NCBI GenBank assembly: GCA_029432795.1
Contig: JARNMJ010000015.1
Span: forward strand, 22,525 to 86,524
DNA: 64,000 nucleotides
Direction: 5' to 3'
Source of the DNA: Pontiellaceae bacterium B12219
GTDB lineage: Bacteria > Verrucomicrobiota > Kiritimatiellia > Kiritimatiellales > Pontiellaceae
The translations under genes were made by a program, and so were the position numbers. Each line of letters starts with the position of its first letter. The first letter of the stretch is position 1. Of the stretch, positions 17,824 to 25,999 are shown one piece after another. Under the pieces are notes generated by a model. It did not search any database and was not told the origin of the DNA. It was given only the letters and a program-made list of their open reading frames with translations.

Positions 17824-20604
17824 ATGAATCAGAATCCGGAACAGATCGCGCGCGATAAAATTGATAAACTGCTTAGAGCGGCGGGTTGGCAGGTGCAGGC
17901 GAAGGGGGCCGAGAATCCGGCCGCCGCGCTGGGCGTTGCAGTTCGGGAATATCAGACCGATGTCGGCCCGGCCGATTATGTGCTGTTTGTGGATCGCAAG
18001 CCGGTCGGTGTAATTGAGGCCAAACGGGAAGAGGATGGCCATCGGTTGACGGTTGTGGAAGAACAGTCCGTTGGCTACGCCGCCTCAAAACTGAAGTACC
18101 TGAATAACGATCCGCTGCCGTTTGTCTATGAAAGCACCGGAACGCTCACCCGCTTTACCGACTACCGCGATCCCAAGCCGCGCGGTCGAACCGTGTTCAG
18201 TTTCCTGAAACCGGAAACGCTGGCTGACCATCTCAAAAAAGGAACCACGCTGCGGGAACGGTTGCTGGCGATGTCTCAGCTGGATTCAACGGGCCTGCGC
18301 CCGGCTCAGATTGTGGCGATTGAAAATCTCGAACGCTCCTTCAAAAAGAACCGGCCCAAAGCGCTGATTCAAATGGCCACCGGTGCGGGAAAAACCTTCA
18401 CCGCCGCCACCTTTGTGTATCGCCTGCTCAAACACGCTGATGCCAAACGCATCCTGTTTCTGGTCGATACCAAAAATCTGGGAGAGCAGGCCGAACAGGA
18501 ATTCATGACGTTCCAGCCCAACGACGATAACCGAAAGTTTACCGAGCTCTATAATGTGCAGCGGCTCACCTCCGGCTATATCGCTTCGGATGCGCAGGTT
18601 TGCATTTCCACCATCCAGCGGCTGTACTCCATTCTTAAAGGAGAAGAGCTTGATGAAAGCGCTGAGCTGGCAAACCCTGCCGAAAGTTCGTGGATGGAGC
18701 AGCAGCGCAAAAAGGCGGCCACCTTTGTGGACTACACCCCGAACGTGCCGATTGAGCAATTCGACTTTATCGTGATCGATGAATGCCACCGCTCCATTTA
18801 CAACCTTTGGAAACAGGTGCTCGATTATTTCGATGCCTTTTTGATCGGCCTTACGGCCACGCCCGACAAACGTACCTTCGGCTTTTTCAATGAAAACGTC
18901 GTCAGCGAATATACCTATGAGGAATCGGTGATCGACGGCGTGAATGTGCCGCAGGAGGTCTATCATATCGAAACCGAGGTTTCCACCAAAGGGGCAGTGG
19001 TGAAGTCGGGCTGGTTTGTGGATCGGCGCGATAAACTGACCCGTAAAAAACGCTGGCAGCAGGAAGACGAAACCACGGAATATAAAAAGAGCCAGCTCGA
19101 TAAAAAAGTGGTCAACCCCAGCCAGATCCGCAACGTCATCCGTGAATTTAAACACGCGCTGAAAACCAAAATTTATCCCGGACGGGTTGATGAAAACGGC
19201 GACTATGAAGTTCCCAAAACACTCGTCTTTGCCAAGACCGACAGTCATGCCGACGACATCATCAAAATCATTCGCGAGGAGTTTGATGAAGGCAACGCAT
19301 TTTGCAAAAAGGTGACGTATAAAATTGATGAAGATCCGAAGTCGGTGCTCAACCGTTTTCGCAATGCCTACTATCCTCGTATCGCCGTTACGGTGGATAT
19401 GATTGCCACGGGCACCGATGTGAAACCGCTCGAAGTGCTGCTGTTTATGCGCGATGTTCGCAGCACCAACTATTTTGAGCAGATGAAAGGGCGCGGCACG
19501 CGTACCATTCCAACCGATTCTCTGCAGGCGGTTTCGCGCACCGCACCGGGCAAAACGCATTTTGTGATTGTTGATGCGGTCGGCGTCACAAAATCCAAAA
19601 AGACCGACAGTCGTCCGCTCGAACGCAAACCGACCATTCCGCTCAAAGATCTGCTCGGCGCGGTAACGATGGGCGCGGCCGATGAAGATCTGTTTCTTTC
19701 GCTCGCCAACCGCCTGATCCGGCTGGATCAGCAGCTTACTGAAAAAGAGCAGACCGAACTGCTTCGTCAGACCGGCGGAAAAAGTCTGAAACAAATCACC
19801 AAAGCATTGATCCGTGCCTACGATCCCGATGCCGTTATTGCCCGGTCGACTGCCGAACCGAACGATCCGCCCGGTGTGGTTGAAACCAAAAATAAAGAAG
19901 CGCAGGAGGAGCTGATTTCGGAAGCCGCCACCGTTTTTCATGGCGAGCTGAATACCTATCTGGAAAACGTCCGCAAAGAACACGAACAGATTATCGACCA
20001 TATCAATATCGATCGCGTCACGCATTCCGATTGGGAAACGAGCTCGGTTGAAAAGGCGCAGGCGCTGATTGGTGAATTCCGCGACTATCTGGAAATGCAC
20101 AAAGATGAAATTCAGGCGCTCAGCATTTTTTATAATCAGCCCTATAACCGCCGCGAAATCACGTTCCGGATGATTAAAGAGGTGCTTGAAAAGCTGCGCC
20201 TTGAAAAACCGACACTCGCGCCCGTTGCTGTTTGGAATGCCTACACTGCCATTGAAACGGTGAAAGGCGACCGGCCGAAGGAAGAGCTGGCCACGCTGAT
20301 TTCGCTGATCCGACGCGCCTGCGGAATTGATTCGGAGCTCAAAGCGTTCGATAAAACGATTGATGAAAATTTCCGCAGCTGGATGTTTAAGCAGAATGCC
20401 GGGCAGCACAATCGCTTCAGCCCTGAACAAATGGACTGGCTGCGCATGATTAAAGATCATGTGATTACCAGCTACCACATGGATCTTGACGATCTGGATT
20501 ACACCCCGTTCGATGCCGAGGGCGGCCGCGGAAAAATGTATCAGCTCTTCGGCGATTCCATGAATGAACTGATCAACGAGCTCAACGAAGTGCTGGCCGC
20601 TTAA
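17824..20604 (+). CDS. hsdR: Type I restriction enzyme, endonuclease/translocase subunit HsdR
   Basis: A 926-residue subunit. An N-terminal PD-(D/E)XK nuclease (about 30-70) has D-Y-V-L-F-V-D then I-E-A-K. It is followed by superfamily 2 translocase motors with Walker A A-T-G-A-G-K-T, D-E-C-H-R-S, L-T-A-T-P and G-R-G-T-R-T, and a C-terminal helical region. With HsdM and HsdS it cuts unmodified foreign DNA after ATP-driven translocation. ATG 17824 is chosen over TTG 17809. The stop is one base from the next start, so it is probably the first gene of one operon. Confidence 0.95.
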   Translation: MNQNPEQIARDKIDKLLRAAGWQVQAKGAENPAAALGVAVREYQTDVGPADYVLFVDRKPVGVIEAKREEDGHRLTVVEEQSVGYAASKLKYLNNDPLPFVYESTGTLTRFTDYRDPKPRGRTVFSFLKPETLADHLKKGTTLRERLLAMSQLDSTGLRPAQIVAIENLERSFKKNRPKALIQMATGAGKTFTAATFVYRLLKHADAKRILFLVDTKNLGEQAEQEFMTFQPNDDNRKFTELYNVQRLTSGYIASDAQVCISTIQRLYSILKGEELDESAELANPAESSWMEQQRKKAATFVDYTPNVPIEQFDFIVIDECHRSIYNLWKQVLDYFDAFLIGLTATPDKRTFGFFNENVVSEYTYEESVIDGVNVPQEVYHIETEVSTKGAVVKSGWFVDRRDKLTRKKRWQQEDETTEYKKSQLDKKVVNPSQIRNVIREFKHALKTKIYPGRVDENGDYEVPKTLVFAKTDSHADDIIKIIREEFDEGNAFCKKVTYKIDEDPKSVLNRFRNAYYPRIAVTVDMIATGTDVKPLEVLLFMRDVRSTNYFEQMKGRGTRTIPTDSLQAVSRTAPGKTHFVIVDAVGVTKSKKTDSRPLERKPTIPLKDLLGAVTMGAADEDLFLSLANRLIRLDQQLTEKEQTELLRQTGGKSLKQITKALIRAYDPDAVIARSTAEPNDPPGVVETKNKEAQEELISEAATVFHGELNTYLENVRKEHEQIIDHINIDRVTHSDWETSSVEKAQALIGEFRDYLEMHKDEIQALSIFYNQPYNRREITFRMIKEVLEKLRLEKPTLAPVAVWNAYTAIETVKGDRPKEELATLISLIRRACGIDSELKAFDKTIDENFRSWMFKQNAGQHNRFSPEQMDWLRMIKDHVITSYHMDLDDLDYTPFDAEGGRGKMYQLFGDSMNELINELNEVLAA

Positions 20605-20605
20605 T

Positions 20606-21550
20606 ATGCCCTACGATCCCGCAAAGCATCATAGGCAAAGCATTCGGCTGAAAGGGCACGACTATGCCAGCGGCGGTACGTATTTTGTGACGATCTGCGC
20701 GCATCGGGAGGCAGGCAATATCTTTGCGGATGCGGCGGCGAAGGAAGTGGTGCAGCAATGCTGGCAGGAAATCCCGGCGCATTTCCCGCAGGTCGAGTTG
20801 GGTGAGTTTGTGGTGATGCCCGATCATGTGCACGGCATTTTGAGCATGGCACCTGTAGCGGCGAAAAATCTTTCGCCGGACAGGGCGAAAAATGTTTCGC
20901 CCATACGGGAAAAGGGCAGCCGCCCGTGCGGCACCTCCAGAACCCTGGGTTCCGTGGTGCGCGGGTTCAAGGTGGGAGTCACGAAACAGTTGCGCCCGAA
21001 GGGGAGCGAAAAGAAAATCTGGCACCGCAATTATTATGAAATGATTGTGCGCTCGGCGGAGGCGGAGGAAAAGATTGCGACATATATCCGGATGAATCCG
21101 TGGAAGTGTGTGCAGAATCTGGGCAGCGGATTGCGGGGCATCGGCAATCCGGCGCTTTGGCATGCGGAAAAGCTCGGCGTGCTGTGCAGCCGCAATGCGC
21201 CGCCTGTCGGGGCGAAAGATTTTTCGCCCATACCACTTCCCGAGGCCGCCGTTTATTTGGGCGGCTGGCATTCTCCGAAGGAAAAAGAAATCCTCGACTG
21301 GCTCCTCGAAAAAGGAAAATCCATTATTGCCTGCCCGGCCTGGGGCATCGGGGCGGGTGAAGTGAGGGCGAAATATCTTTCTCCCCTACAAGAAAACCGC
21401 CTATTGATTCTCGAAATGCATAATCGCGATGGCGATCTCGCCGCGGCGGAGCAACGGAACCGATTTGTCATTGAACAGGCCGACGCCCTTTTCACCCCCC
21501 ACGTCACCCCCGGCGGCATGCTCGACCGGCTTTTGAAGGAAAATAAATGA
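20606..21550 (+). CDS. REP-associated tyrosine transposase (RAYT) with extra C-terminal domain
   Basis: A 314-residue Y1 transposase-like protein. It has the N-terminal R-L-K-G-H-D-Y-A-S-G-G-T-Y-F-V-T, the HUH motif M-P-D-H-V-H-G-I (His74, His76) and W-H-R-N-Y-Y-E, where a tyrosine (143 or 144) is the likely nucleophile. About residues 212-314 form an added domain with G-G-W-H-S-P-K-E-K-E-I and a glycine-rich alpha/beta pattern resembling DprA/SLOG folds (weak inference). It starts one base after the hsdR stop and overlaps hsdS by 4 bp, so it is embedded in the restriction operon. Four REP-like palindromes lie inside the gene. Confidence 0.85.
   Translation: MPYDPAKHHRQSIRLKGHDYASGGTYFVTICAHREAGNIFADAAAKEVVQQCWQEIPAHFPQVELGEFVVMPDHVHGILSMAPVAAKNLSPDRAKNVSPIREKGSRPCGTSRTLGSVVRGFKVGVTKQLRPKGSEKKIWHRNYYEMIVRSAEAEEKIATYIRMNPWKCVQNLGSGLRGIGNPALWHAEKLGVLCSRNAPPVGAKDFSPIPLPEAAVYLGGWHSPKEKEILDWLLEKGKSIIACPAWGIGAGEVRAKYLSPLQENRLLILEMHNRDGDLAAAEQRNRFVIEQADALFTPHVTPGGMLDRLLKENK
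20860..20902. repeat. Two REP-like palindromes inside the RAYT gene
   Basis: GGCGAAA-AATC-TTTCGCC (20860-20877) and GGGCGAAA-AATG-TTTCGCCC (20883-20902), five bases apart. In frame they encode A-K-N-L-S-P and A-K-N-V-S-P (residues 86-91 and 94-99), just after the HUH motif. Confidence 0.88.
21210..21229. repeat. REP-like palindrome inside the RAYT gene (third)
   Basis: GGGCGAAA-GATT-TTTCGCCC. It encodes A-K-D-F-S-P (residues 203-208) in the linker between the transposase and the C-terminal domain. Confidence 0.88.
21366..21385. repeat. REP-like palindrome inside the RAYT gene (fourth, degenerate)
   Basis: GGGCGAAA-TATC-TTTCTCCC, one mismatch. It encodes A-K-Y-L-S-P (residues 255-260) within the C-terminal domain. 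Confidence 0.8.
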
Positions 21551-21576
21551 AGAATGCACAAATGAAAAATGATTGG
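21547..21576. repeat. Heptamer-phased run over the hsdS start
   Basis: Units ATGAAGA, ATGCACA, AATGAAA, AATGATT in 7-bp register supply the hsdS start codon and the first residues M-K-N-A-Q-M-K-N. Confidence 0.5.
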
Positions 21577-22809
21577 GTGGAAACAACGCTGGGTGAACTT
21601 TTTTTTACAACTTCTGGAGGAACACCTTCTAGAAAATACAAAGCATATTATGAGGGAACGATTCCTTGGGTGAAATCGGGAGAGCTAGACAAGGGCCTCA
21701 TTCTCGACACAGAAGAAAAAATAACCGAAGAAGCCATCAAAAATTCCAGTGCTAAAAAATTCCCGGAAGGCACATTATTAATTGCTTTATATGGAGCAAC
21801 AATTGGGAAGTTGGCTTTCCTTGGAGTTGAAGCAGCAACCAACCAAGCAATTTGCGGAATCTTTGAAAATGACAATTTCAATTCAAAATTTCTCTACAAC
21901 TATTTGCTGTTTAGGAAGCCCAAATTAATTTCTCAAGGCTCAGGTGGAGCCCAGCCCAACATTAGTCAGACGATTTTAAAGAAGCTGAAAATCCCCCTCG
22001 CGCCGTTGCCGGAGCAGCGGGCGATTGTGGCGAAGATTGAGGCGCTTTTCAGCGATCTGGATTCCGGCGTCGCGGATTTGAAAACCGCGCAGGCCCAATT
22101 AAAAATCTACCGCCAGGCCGTCCTCAAAAAAGCCTTTGAGGGGGGACGGAAAGTTGTTTCTGCTCAGGAAGTGACAAGGGTGATTTCTGATGGAGATCAT
22201 CAAGCTCCTCCAAAAGCAACGACAGGAATTCCTTTCATTGTTATTTCAAATATTAAGAAAAATAAAATTGATTTCACCCATACAAAATTTGTTCCAACGG
22301 AATATTTTGAATCCCTCAAGGAAACAAGGCGCCCGCAAAAAGGAGATGTGCTTTATACGGTGACTGGAAGCTTTGGGATTCCAGCTATAGTCTCATCGGA
22401 CAAGGATTTTTGCTTCCAACGCCATATTGGCTTGCTTCGGCCAAATGAAAGAATTTCATCTGAATACCTTTTTTACGTATTGCAGTCTCCTGATTTATTT
22501 AAGCAAGCAAACGAAGGAGCAACAGGGACGGCACAAAAAACTGTGTCTTTGAAAAACCTTAGAAATTTTAAAATTCCCCTCTGCTCCCTCGAAGAGCAGC
22601 GGCAGATTGTGAAGGAGATTGAGGCGCGGTTGTCGGTGTGTGATGAGGTGGAGGAGACGATTTTCCAGGCCTTGGAAAAAGCGGAGGCGCTGCGTCAGAG
22701 TATTCTGAAAAAGGCGTTTGAGGGGCGGCTGCTGTCGGACGAAGAGTTGGCGGCGTGCCGGGCGGAGCCGGACTGGGTGTCAGCAGCAGAGCTGCTGGAG
22801 AAGAATTAG
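21547..22809 (+). CDS. hsdS: Type I restriction enzyme, specificity subunit HsdS
   Basis: A 420-residue subunit with two target-recognition domains (about 5-145 and 200-345). Each is followed by a conserved helical spacer beginning P-L-A-P-L-P-E-Q-R-A-I-V and P-L-C-S-L-E-E-Q-R-Q-I-V. It should define an asymmetric bipartite DNA site; the bases cannot be read from sequence. ATG 21547 overlaps the RAYT stop; ATG 21562 is an alternative. The first codons come from a 7-bp-phased repeat. An exact TTCCA repeat (22663-22677) encodes F-Q-A-L-E in the second spacer helix. The AT content is higher in the recognition domains than in flanking genes, as is usual for exchanged domains. Confidence 0.94.
   Translation: MKNAQMKNDWVETTLGELFFTTSGGTPSRKYKAYYEGTIPWVKSGELDKGLILDTEEKITEEAIKNSSAKKFPEGTLLIALYGATIGKLAFLGVEAATNQAICGIFENDNFNSKFLYNYLLFRKPKLISQGSGGAQPNISQTILKKLKIPLAPLPEQRAIVAKIEALFSDLDSGVADLKTAQAQLKIYRQAVLKKAFEGGRKVVSAQEVTRVISDGDHQAPPKATTGIPFIVISNIKKNKIDFTHTKFVPTEYFESLKETRRPQKGDVLYTVTGSFGIPAIVSSDKDFCFQRHIGLLRPNERISSEYLFYVLQSPDLFKQANEGATGTAQKTVSLKNLRNFKIPLCSLEEQRQIVKEIEARLSVCDEVEETIFQALEKAEALRQSILKKAFEGRLLSDEELAACRAEPDWVSAAELLEKN
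22663..22677. repeat. TTCCA-N5-TGGAA palindrome in hsdS
   Basis: Exact copy, spacer GGCCT, encoding F-Q-A-L-E. Confidence 0.85.
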
Positions 22810-22840
22810 GAATTCATAATTTAAAATTTGGAATTAAAAA
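22806..22840. repeat. Heptamer-phased AT-rich run between hsdS and hsdM
   Basis: Units ATTCATA, ATTTAAA, ATTTGGA, ATTAAAA fill the whole hsdS-hsdM gap. The hsdS stop TAG falls at its edge. Confidence 0.6.
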
Positions 22841-22841
22841 C

Positions 22842-24362
22842 ATGACGGATTCAACGATTATTTCGAAGATTTGGAATTTGGCGAGTGTGCTGCGGGATGA
22901 TGGCGTGGGCTATGGCGATTATCTGGAGCAGATTACGTATCTGCTGTTTTTGAAGATGGCGGAGGAGCTGAATAAACCGCCGTATTCCAAGGGCTTAACG
23001 TTTCCGCGCTTGAAGGATGTGGAGGGGAAAGAACTTCCGGACGGCGAAGTGTGCGACTGGGAAACGCTTTCAAGCAAACGCGGCGCGGAGCTGGAGGCCT
23101 TTTACAGTCAGCTGCTGCGGAGCCTTTCGACGGAAAAGGGGATGCTGGGTCAGATTTTCACGAAGAGCCAGAATAAGATTCAGGATCCATCGAAACTGCT
23201 GAAGGTGATTGATCTGATTAATCAGGAAAACTGGAACCTGATGGGCGCGGATATTAAGGGCCGGATTTATGAGGGGCTGCTGGAAAAGAATGCGATGGAC
23301 AGCTCGGGGAGTTCGGGCGCGGGGCAGTATTTTACGCCGCGTGCGCTGATCCGGACGATGGTGGATTGTGTGCAACCGAAGCCGATGAAAACGATTGCGG
23401 ATCCGGCATGCGGTACGGGCGGCTTTTTTCTGGCAGCGTATGACTGGATTGCGGCGCACCATTCGCTGGATCCCGAGGCGAAGGCGTTTTTGAAAAACAG
23501 GACGTTTTACGGCAATGAGATTGTGGCGAATACGCGGCGCATGTGTTTGATGAATATGTTTCTGCATAATATCGGCGAGATGGAGGGGGAGCCGCCGATT
23601 AAGTCGGCGGATGCGCTGATTGCGGATGACGGGCTTCGGGTGGATTATGTGCTGGCGAATCCGCCGTTCGGTAAAAAGAGCAGCATGACGATTACGAACG
23701 AGGCCGGGGAAGCGGAAAAGCAGGACATGAGCTATAACCGCCAGGATTTCTGGGAGTCGACCTCGAATAAACAGCTCAACTTTCTGCAGCATATTAAAAG
23801 TATGCTGAAGGTGACGGGCGAGGCGGCGGTGGTGCTGCCGGATAATGTGCTGTTCGAGGACGGTGCGGGCGAAGAGATTCGCAAGCAGCTGATGCAGACC
23901 ACGGAACTGCATACAATTCTGCGCCTGCCGACGGGCATTTTTTATGCGCAGGGCGTGAAGGCGAATGTGCTCTTTTTCAGGAATAAACCGGCGAGCAAAA
24001 CGGCGTGGACGAAGGACGTCTGGTTTTATGATTATCGCACCAATATACACCACACCCCGAAAAAGAGCCCGATGACGCGTGCGCATCTGGATGAATTCGT
24101 GGCGCTTTATCAGCCGGGCCATCCTGAAAAGCGGCGGGAAACCTGGAGCGAGGAGAATCCAGAAGGGCGTTGGCGGAAGTTTACGTATGATGAAATCAGG
24201 GCGAGGGATAAGACCAGTCTGGATATTTTCTGGCTGAAAGACCAAAGCCTGACGGATCTGGATAATCTGCCGGACCCGGATGTGCTGGCGAATGAGATTG
24301 TTGAAAATCTGGAAGCGGGGCTGGCGAGCTTCCGCGACGTGGCCGGCGTGCTGGAAGCGTAA
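22842..24362 (+). CDS. hsdM: Type I restriction enzyme, N6-adenine methyltransferase subunit HsdM
   Basis: A 506-residue methyltransferase. An N-terminal helical domain (about 1-140) precedes the catalytic fold with S-adenosylmethionine motif A-D-P-A-C-G-T-G-G-F-F and catalytic N-P-P-F-G, and a C-terminal helix bundle. It methylates adenine in the HsdS-defined site. ATG 22842 fits the conserved beginning; the longer frame from 22755 overlaps hsdS and is not supported. The gene order R-RAYT-S-M is unusual. Confidence 0.95.
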   Translation: MTDSTIISKIWNLASVLRDDGVGYGDYLEQITYLLFLKMAEELNKPPYSKGLTFPRLKDVEGKELPDGEVCDWETLSSKRGAELEAFYSQLLRSLSTEKGMLGQIFTKSQNKIQDPSKLLKVIDLINQENWNLMGADIKGRIYEGLLEKNAMDSSGSSGAGQYFTPRALIRTMVDCVQPKPMKTIADPACGTGGFFLAAYDWIAAHHSLDPEAKAFLKNRTFYGNEIVANTRRMCLMNMFLHNIGEMEGEPPIKSADALIADDGLRVDYVLANPPFGKKSSMTITNEAGEAEKQDMSYNRQDFWESTSNKQLNFLQHIKSMLKVTGEAAVVLPDNVLFEDGAGEEIRKQLMQTTELHTILRLPTGIFYAQGVKANVLFFRNKPASKTAWTKDVWFYDYRTNIHHTPKKSPMTRAHLDEFVALYQPGHPEKRRETWSEENPEGRWRKFTYDEIRARDKTSLDIFWLKDQSLTDLDNLPDPDVLANEIVENLEAGLASFRDVAGVLEA

Positions 24363-24449
24363 TGGGTTGGGGATTGTCATTTCCCGCTAATCGATTCATG
24401 GTCATTCGTTCACGCGGTTAATGTGCATTTTATAAAAAGGGGATACTAA

Positions 24450-25871
24450 ATGATAATCTGGTCGGCCATTATACTCTTATTTCATGTGATGGGTGTGATC
24501 TCTGCGATTGTTGCCATTATGACGGCGCGGACGTCGCAGGGATCGATTGCCTGGGCGATTTCGTTGGTAATGTGCCCGTATGTGGCGGTTCCGGCGTATT
24601 GGATTCTGGGGCGCAGCCGTTTTGCGGGCTATGTGAATTTGCGGACCACGACGGAAGATACGGTTCATGAAAAACTCGATGAGCTGGTTGCAAGTTTGGA
24701 GGCCTACCGTTTGCCGATCTCTGATTTATCGCATGCGGCGATGGCCGCCGAGCATCTGGCGGATTTGCCGATCACGAGCGGAAACGATGTGAAACTGCTG
24801 ATCGACGGTGATGCGACCTTTGATGACATAGTGAGAGGGATTGATGCGGCAAAGGACTATATTCTTTTTCAGTTTTTTATTGTGAAAGACGACGGGCTCG
24901 GGCGGCGTGTTAAAACACATCTGCTGAAAAAGTGTGCGGAAGGGGTTCGGGTCTACTTTCTGTATGATGAAGTCGGCAGCAATAAACTGCCGAAGAGCTA
25001 TGTGCAGGAATTGCAGGCGGCCGGATGTGAGATTCATCCGTTTAATACGCGGAAAGGGCGGGGCAACCGCTTTCAGCTGAATTTCAGAAATCACCGTAAA
25101 ATTGTGGTGGTGGATGGGCAGGTCTCCTGGATCGGCGGGCATAATGTGGGGGATGAATATCTGGGGCTGGATCCGAAGTTCGGACATTGGCGCGATACGC
25201 ATACCCGGATTACCGGGCCTGCCGCGCTGGCAGCGCAGCTGTCTTTTTCGGAAGACTGGTACTGGGCAACGGATCAGCGTTTGAGTCCGCTGAATTGGGC
25301 GCCGGTGGCGGCTGCGAGTGGAAACAGGCAGGTGTTGGTGGTTCCGTCGGGGCCGGCGGATGAACTGGAAACGGCATCGCTGATGTTTTTACATGCCATT
25401 AATTTTGCAAAAAAGCGGATCTGGATTTCCAGCCCCTATTTTGTGCCGGATGATGCCATTATTTCGGCTCTTCAGCTGGCCGGTTTACGTGGAGTGGATG
25501 TGCGTATTCTGATTCCGGATATGCCGGATCATCTGGCGGTTTATCTTGCGGCCTATTCTTATTTTGACGATGCCGGAAAGACCGGCGTACGGTTTTACCG
25601 GTATTCCGACGGGTTCCTGCATGAAAAATCGATGCTGATTGATGATCATCTGGCGACGGTTGGAACGGCCAATTTCGATAATCGCTCATTCCGCCTTAAT
25701 TTTGAAATTACGGGGGTGGTGCTTGATGAGGACTTTGCTAAAGAGATTGAGCAGATGTTTCTGGCTGATTTTGAAAAGGCCCGTGAAATGGAAGTCGGTG
25801 AATACGGCCGGAAATCGTTCTGGTTCCGGTTGGCAGTTCGCTTTGCCCGGCTGACCTCGCCGATTCAGTAA
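24450..25871 (+). CDS. cls: Cardiolipin synthase (phospholipase D type)
   Basis: A 473-residue membrane enzyme that condenses phosphatidylglycerol into cardiolipin. Two N-terminal transmembrane helices (about 3-25 and 35-55) precede two HKD motifs: H-R-K-I-V-V-V-D-G with G-G-H-N-V-G-D-E-Y, and H-E-K-S-M-L-I-D-D with G-T-A-N-F-D-N-R-S-F. AAAGGGG precedes the ATG. It looks complete. Confidence 0.93.
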   Translation: MIIWSAIILLFHVMGVISAIVAIMTARTSQGSIAWAISLVMCPYVAVPAYWILGRSRFAGYVNLRTTTEDTVHEKLDELVASLEAYRLPISDLSHAAMAAEHLADLPITSGNDVKLLIDGDATFDDIVRGIDAAKDYILFQFFIVKDDGLGRRVKTHLLKKCAEGVRVYFLYDEVGSNKLPKSYVQELQAAGCEIHPFNTRKGRGNRFQLNFRNHRKIVVVDGQVSWIGGHNVGDEYLGLDPKFGHWRDTHTRITGPAALAAQLSFSEDWYWATDQRLSPLNWAPVAAASGNRQVLVVPSGPADELETASLMFLHAINFAKKRIWISSPYFVPDDAIISALQLAGLRGVDVRILIPDMPDHLAVYLAAYSYFDDAGKTGVRFYRYSDGFLHEKSMLIDDHLATVGTANFDNRSFRLNFEITGVVLDEDFAKEIEQMFLADFEKAREMEVGEYGRKSFWFRLAVRFARLTSPIQ

Positions 25872-25965
25872 GCTGAGCGAAGCCGGCCTATTGCGGAAAG
25901 AAGGAAAATCCACACGCGTATTTTTTTGCCAATGGAGACCGGGGAGGGCATATTTCCGGGACTTT

Positions 25966-25980
25966 TTTCAAACATTGGAA
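25966..25980. repeat. TTCCA-N5-TGGAA family, one-mismatch copy upstream of gpmI
   Basis: TTTCA-AACAT-TGGAA, about 20 bp before the gpmI start and just upstream of its AGGAG site. Confidence 0.45.
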
Positions 25981-25999
25981 ACTTCAGGAGACATATAAA

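Noticed and set aside
18286..20478. Long open frame (730 codons) on the minus strand opposite hsdR
   Set aside because: It lies wholly antisense to a clear hsdR, has no ribosome binding site and shows no domain; it is a codon-bias shadow.
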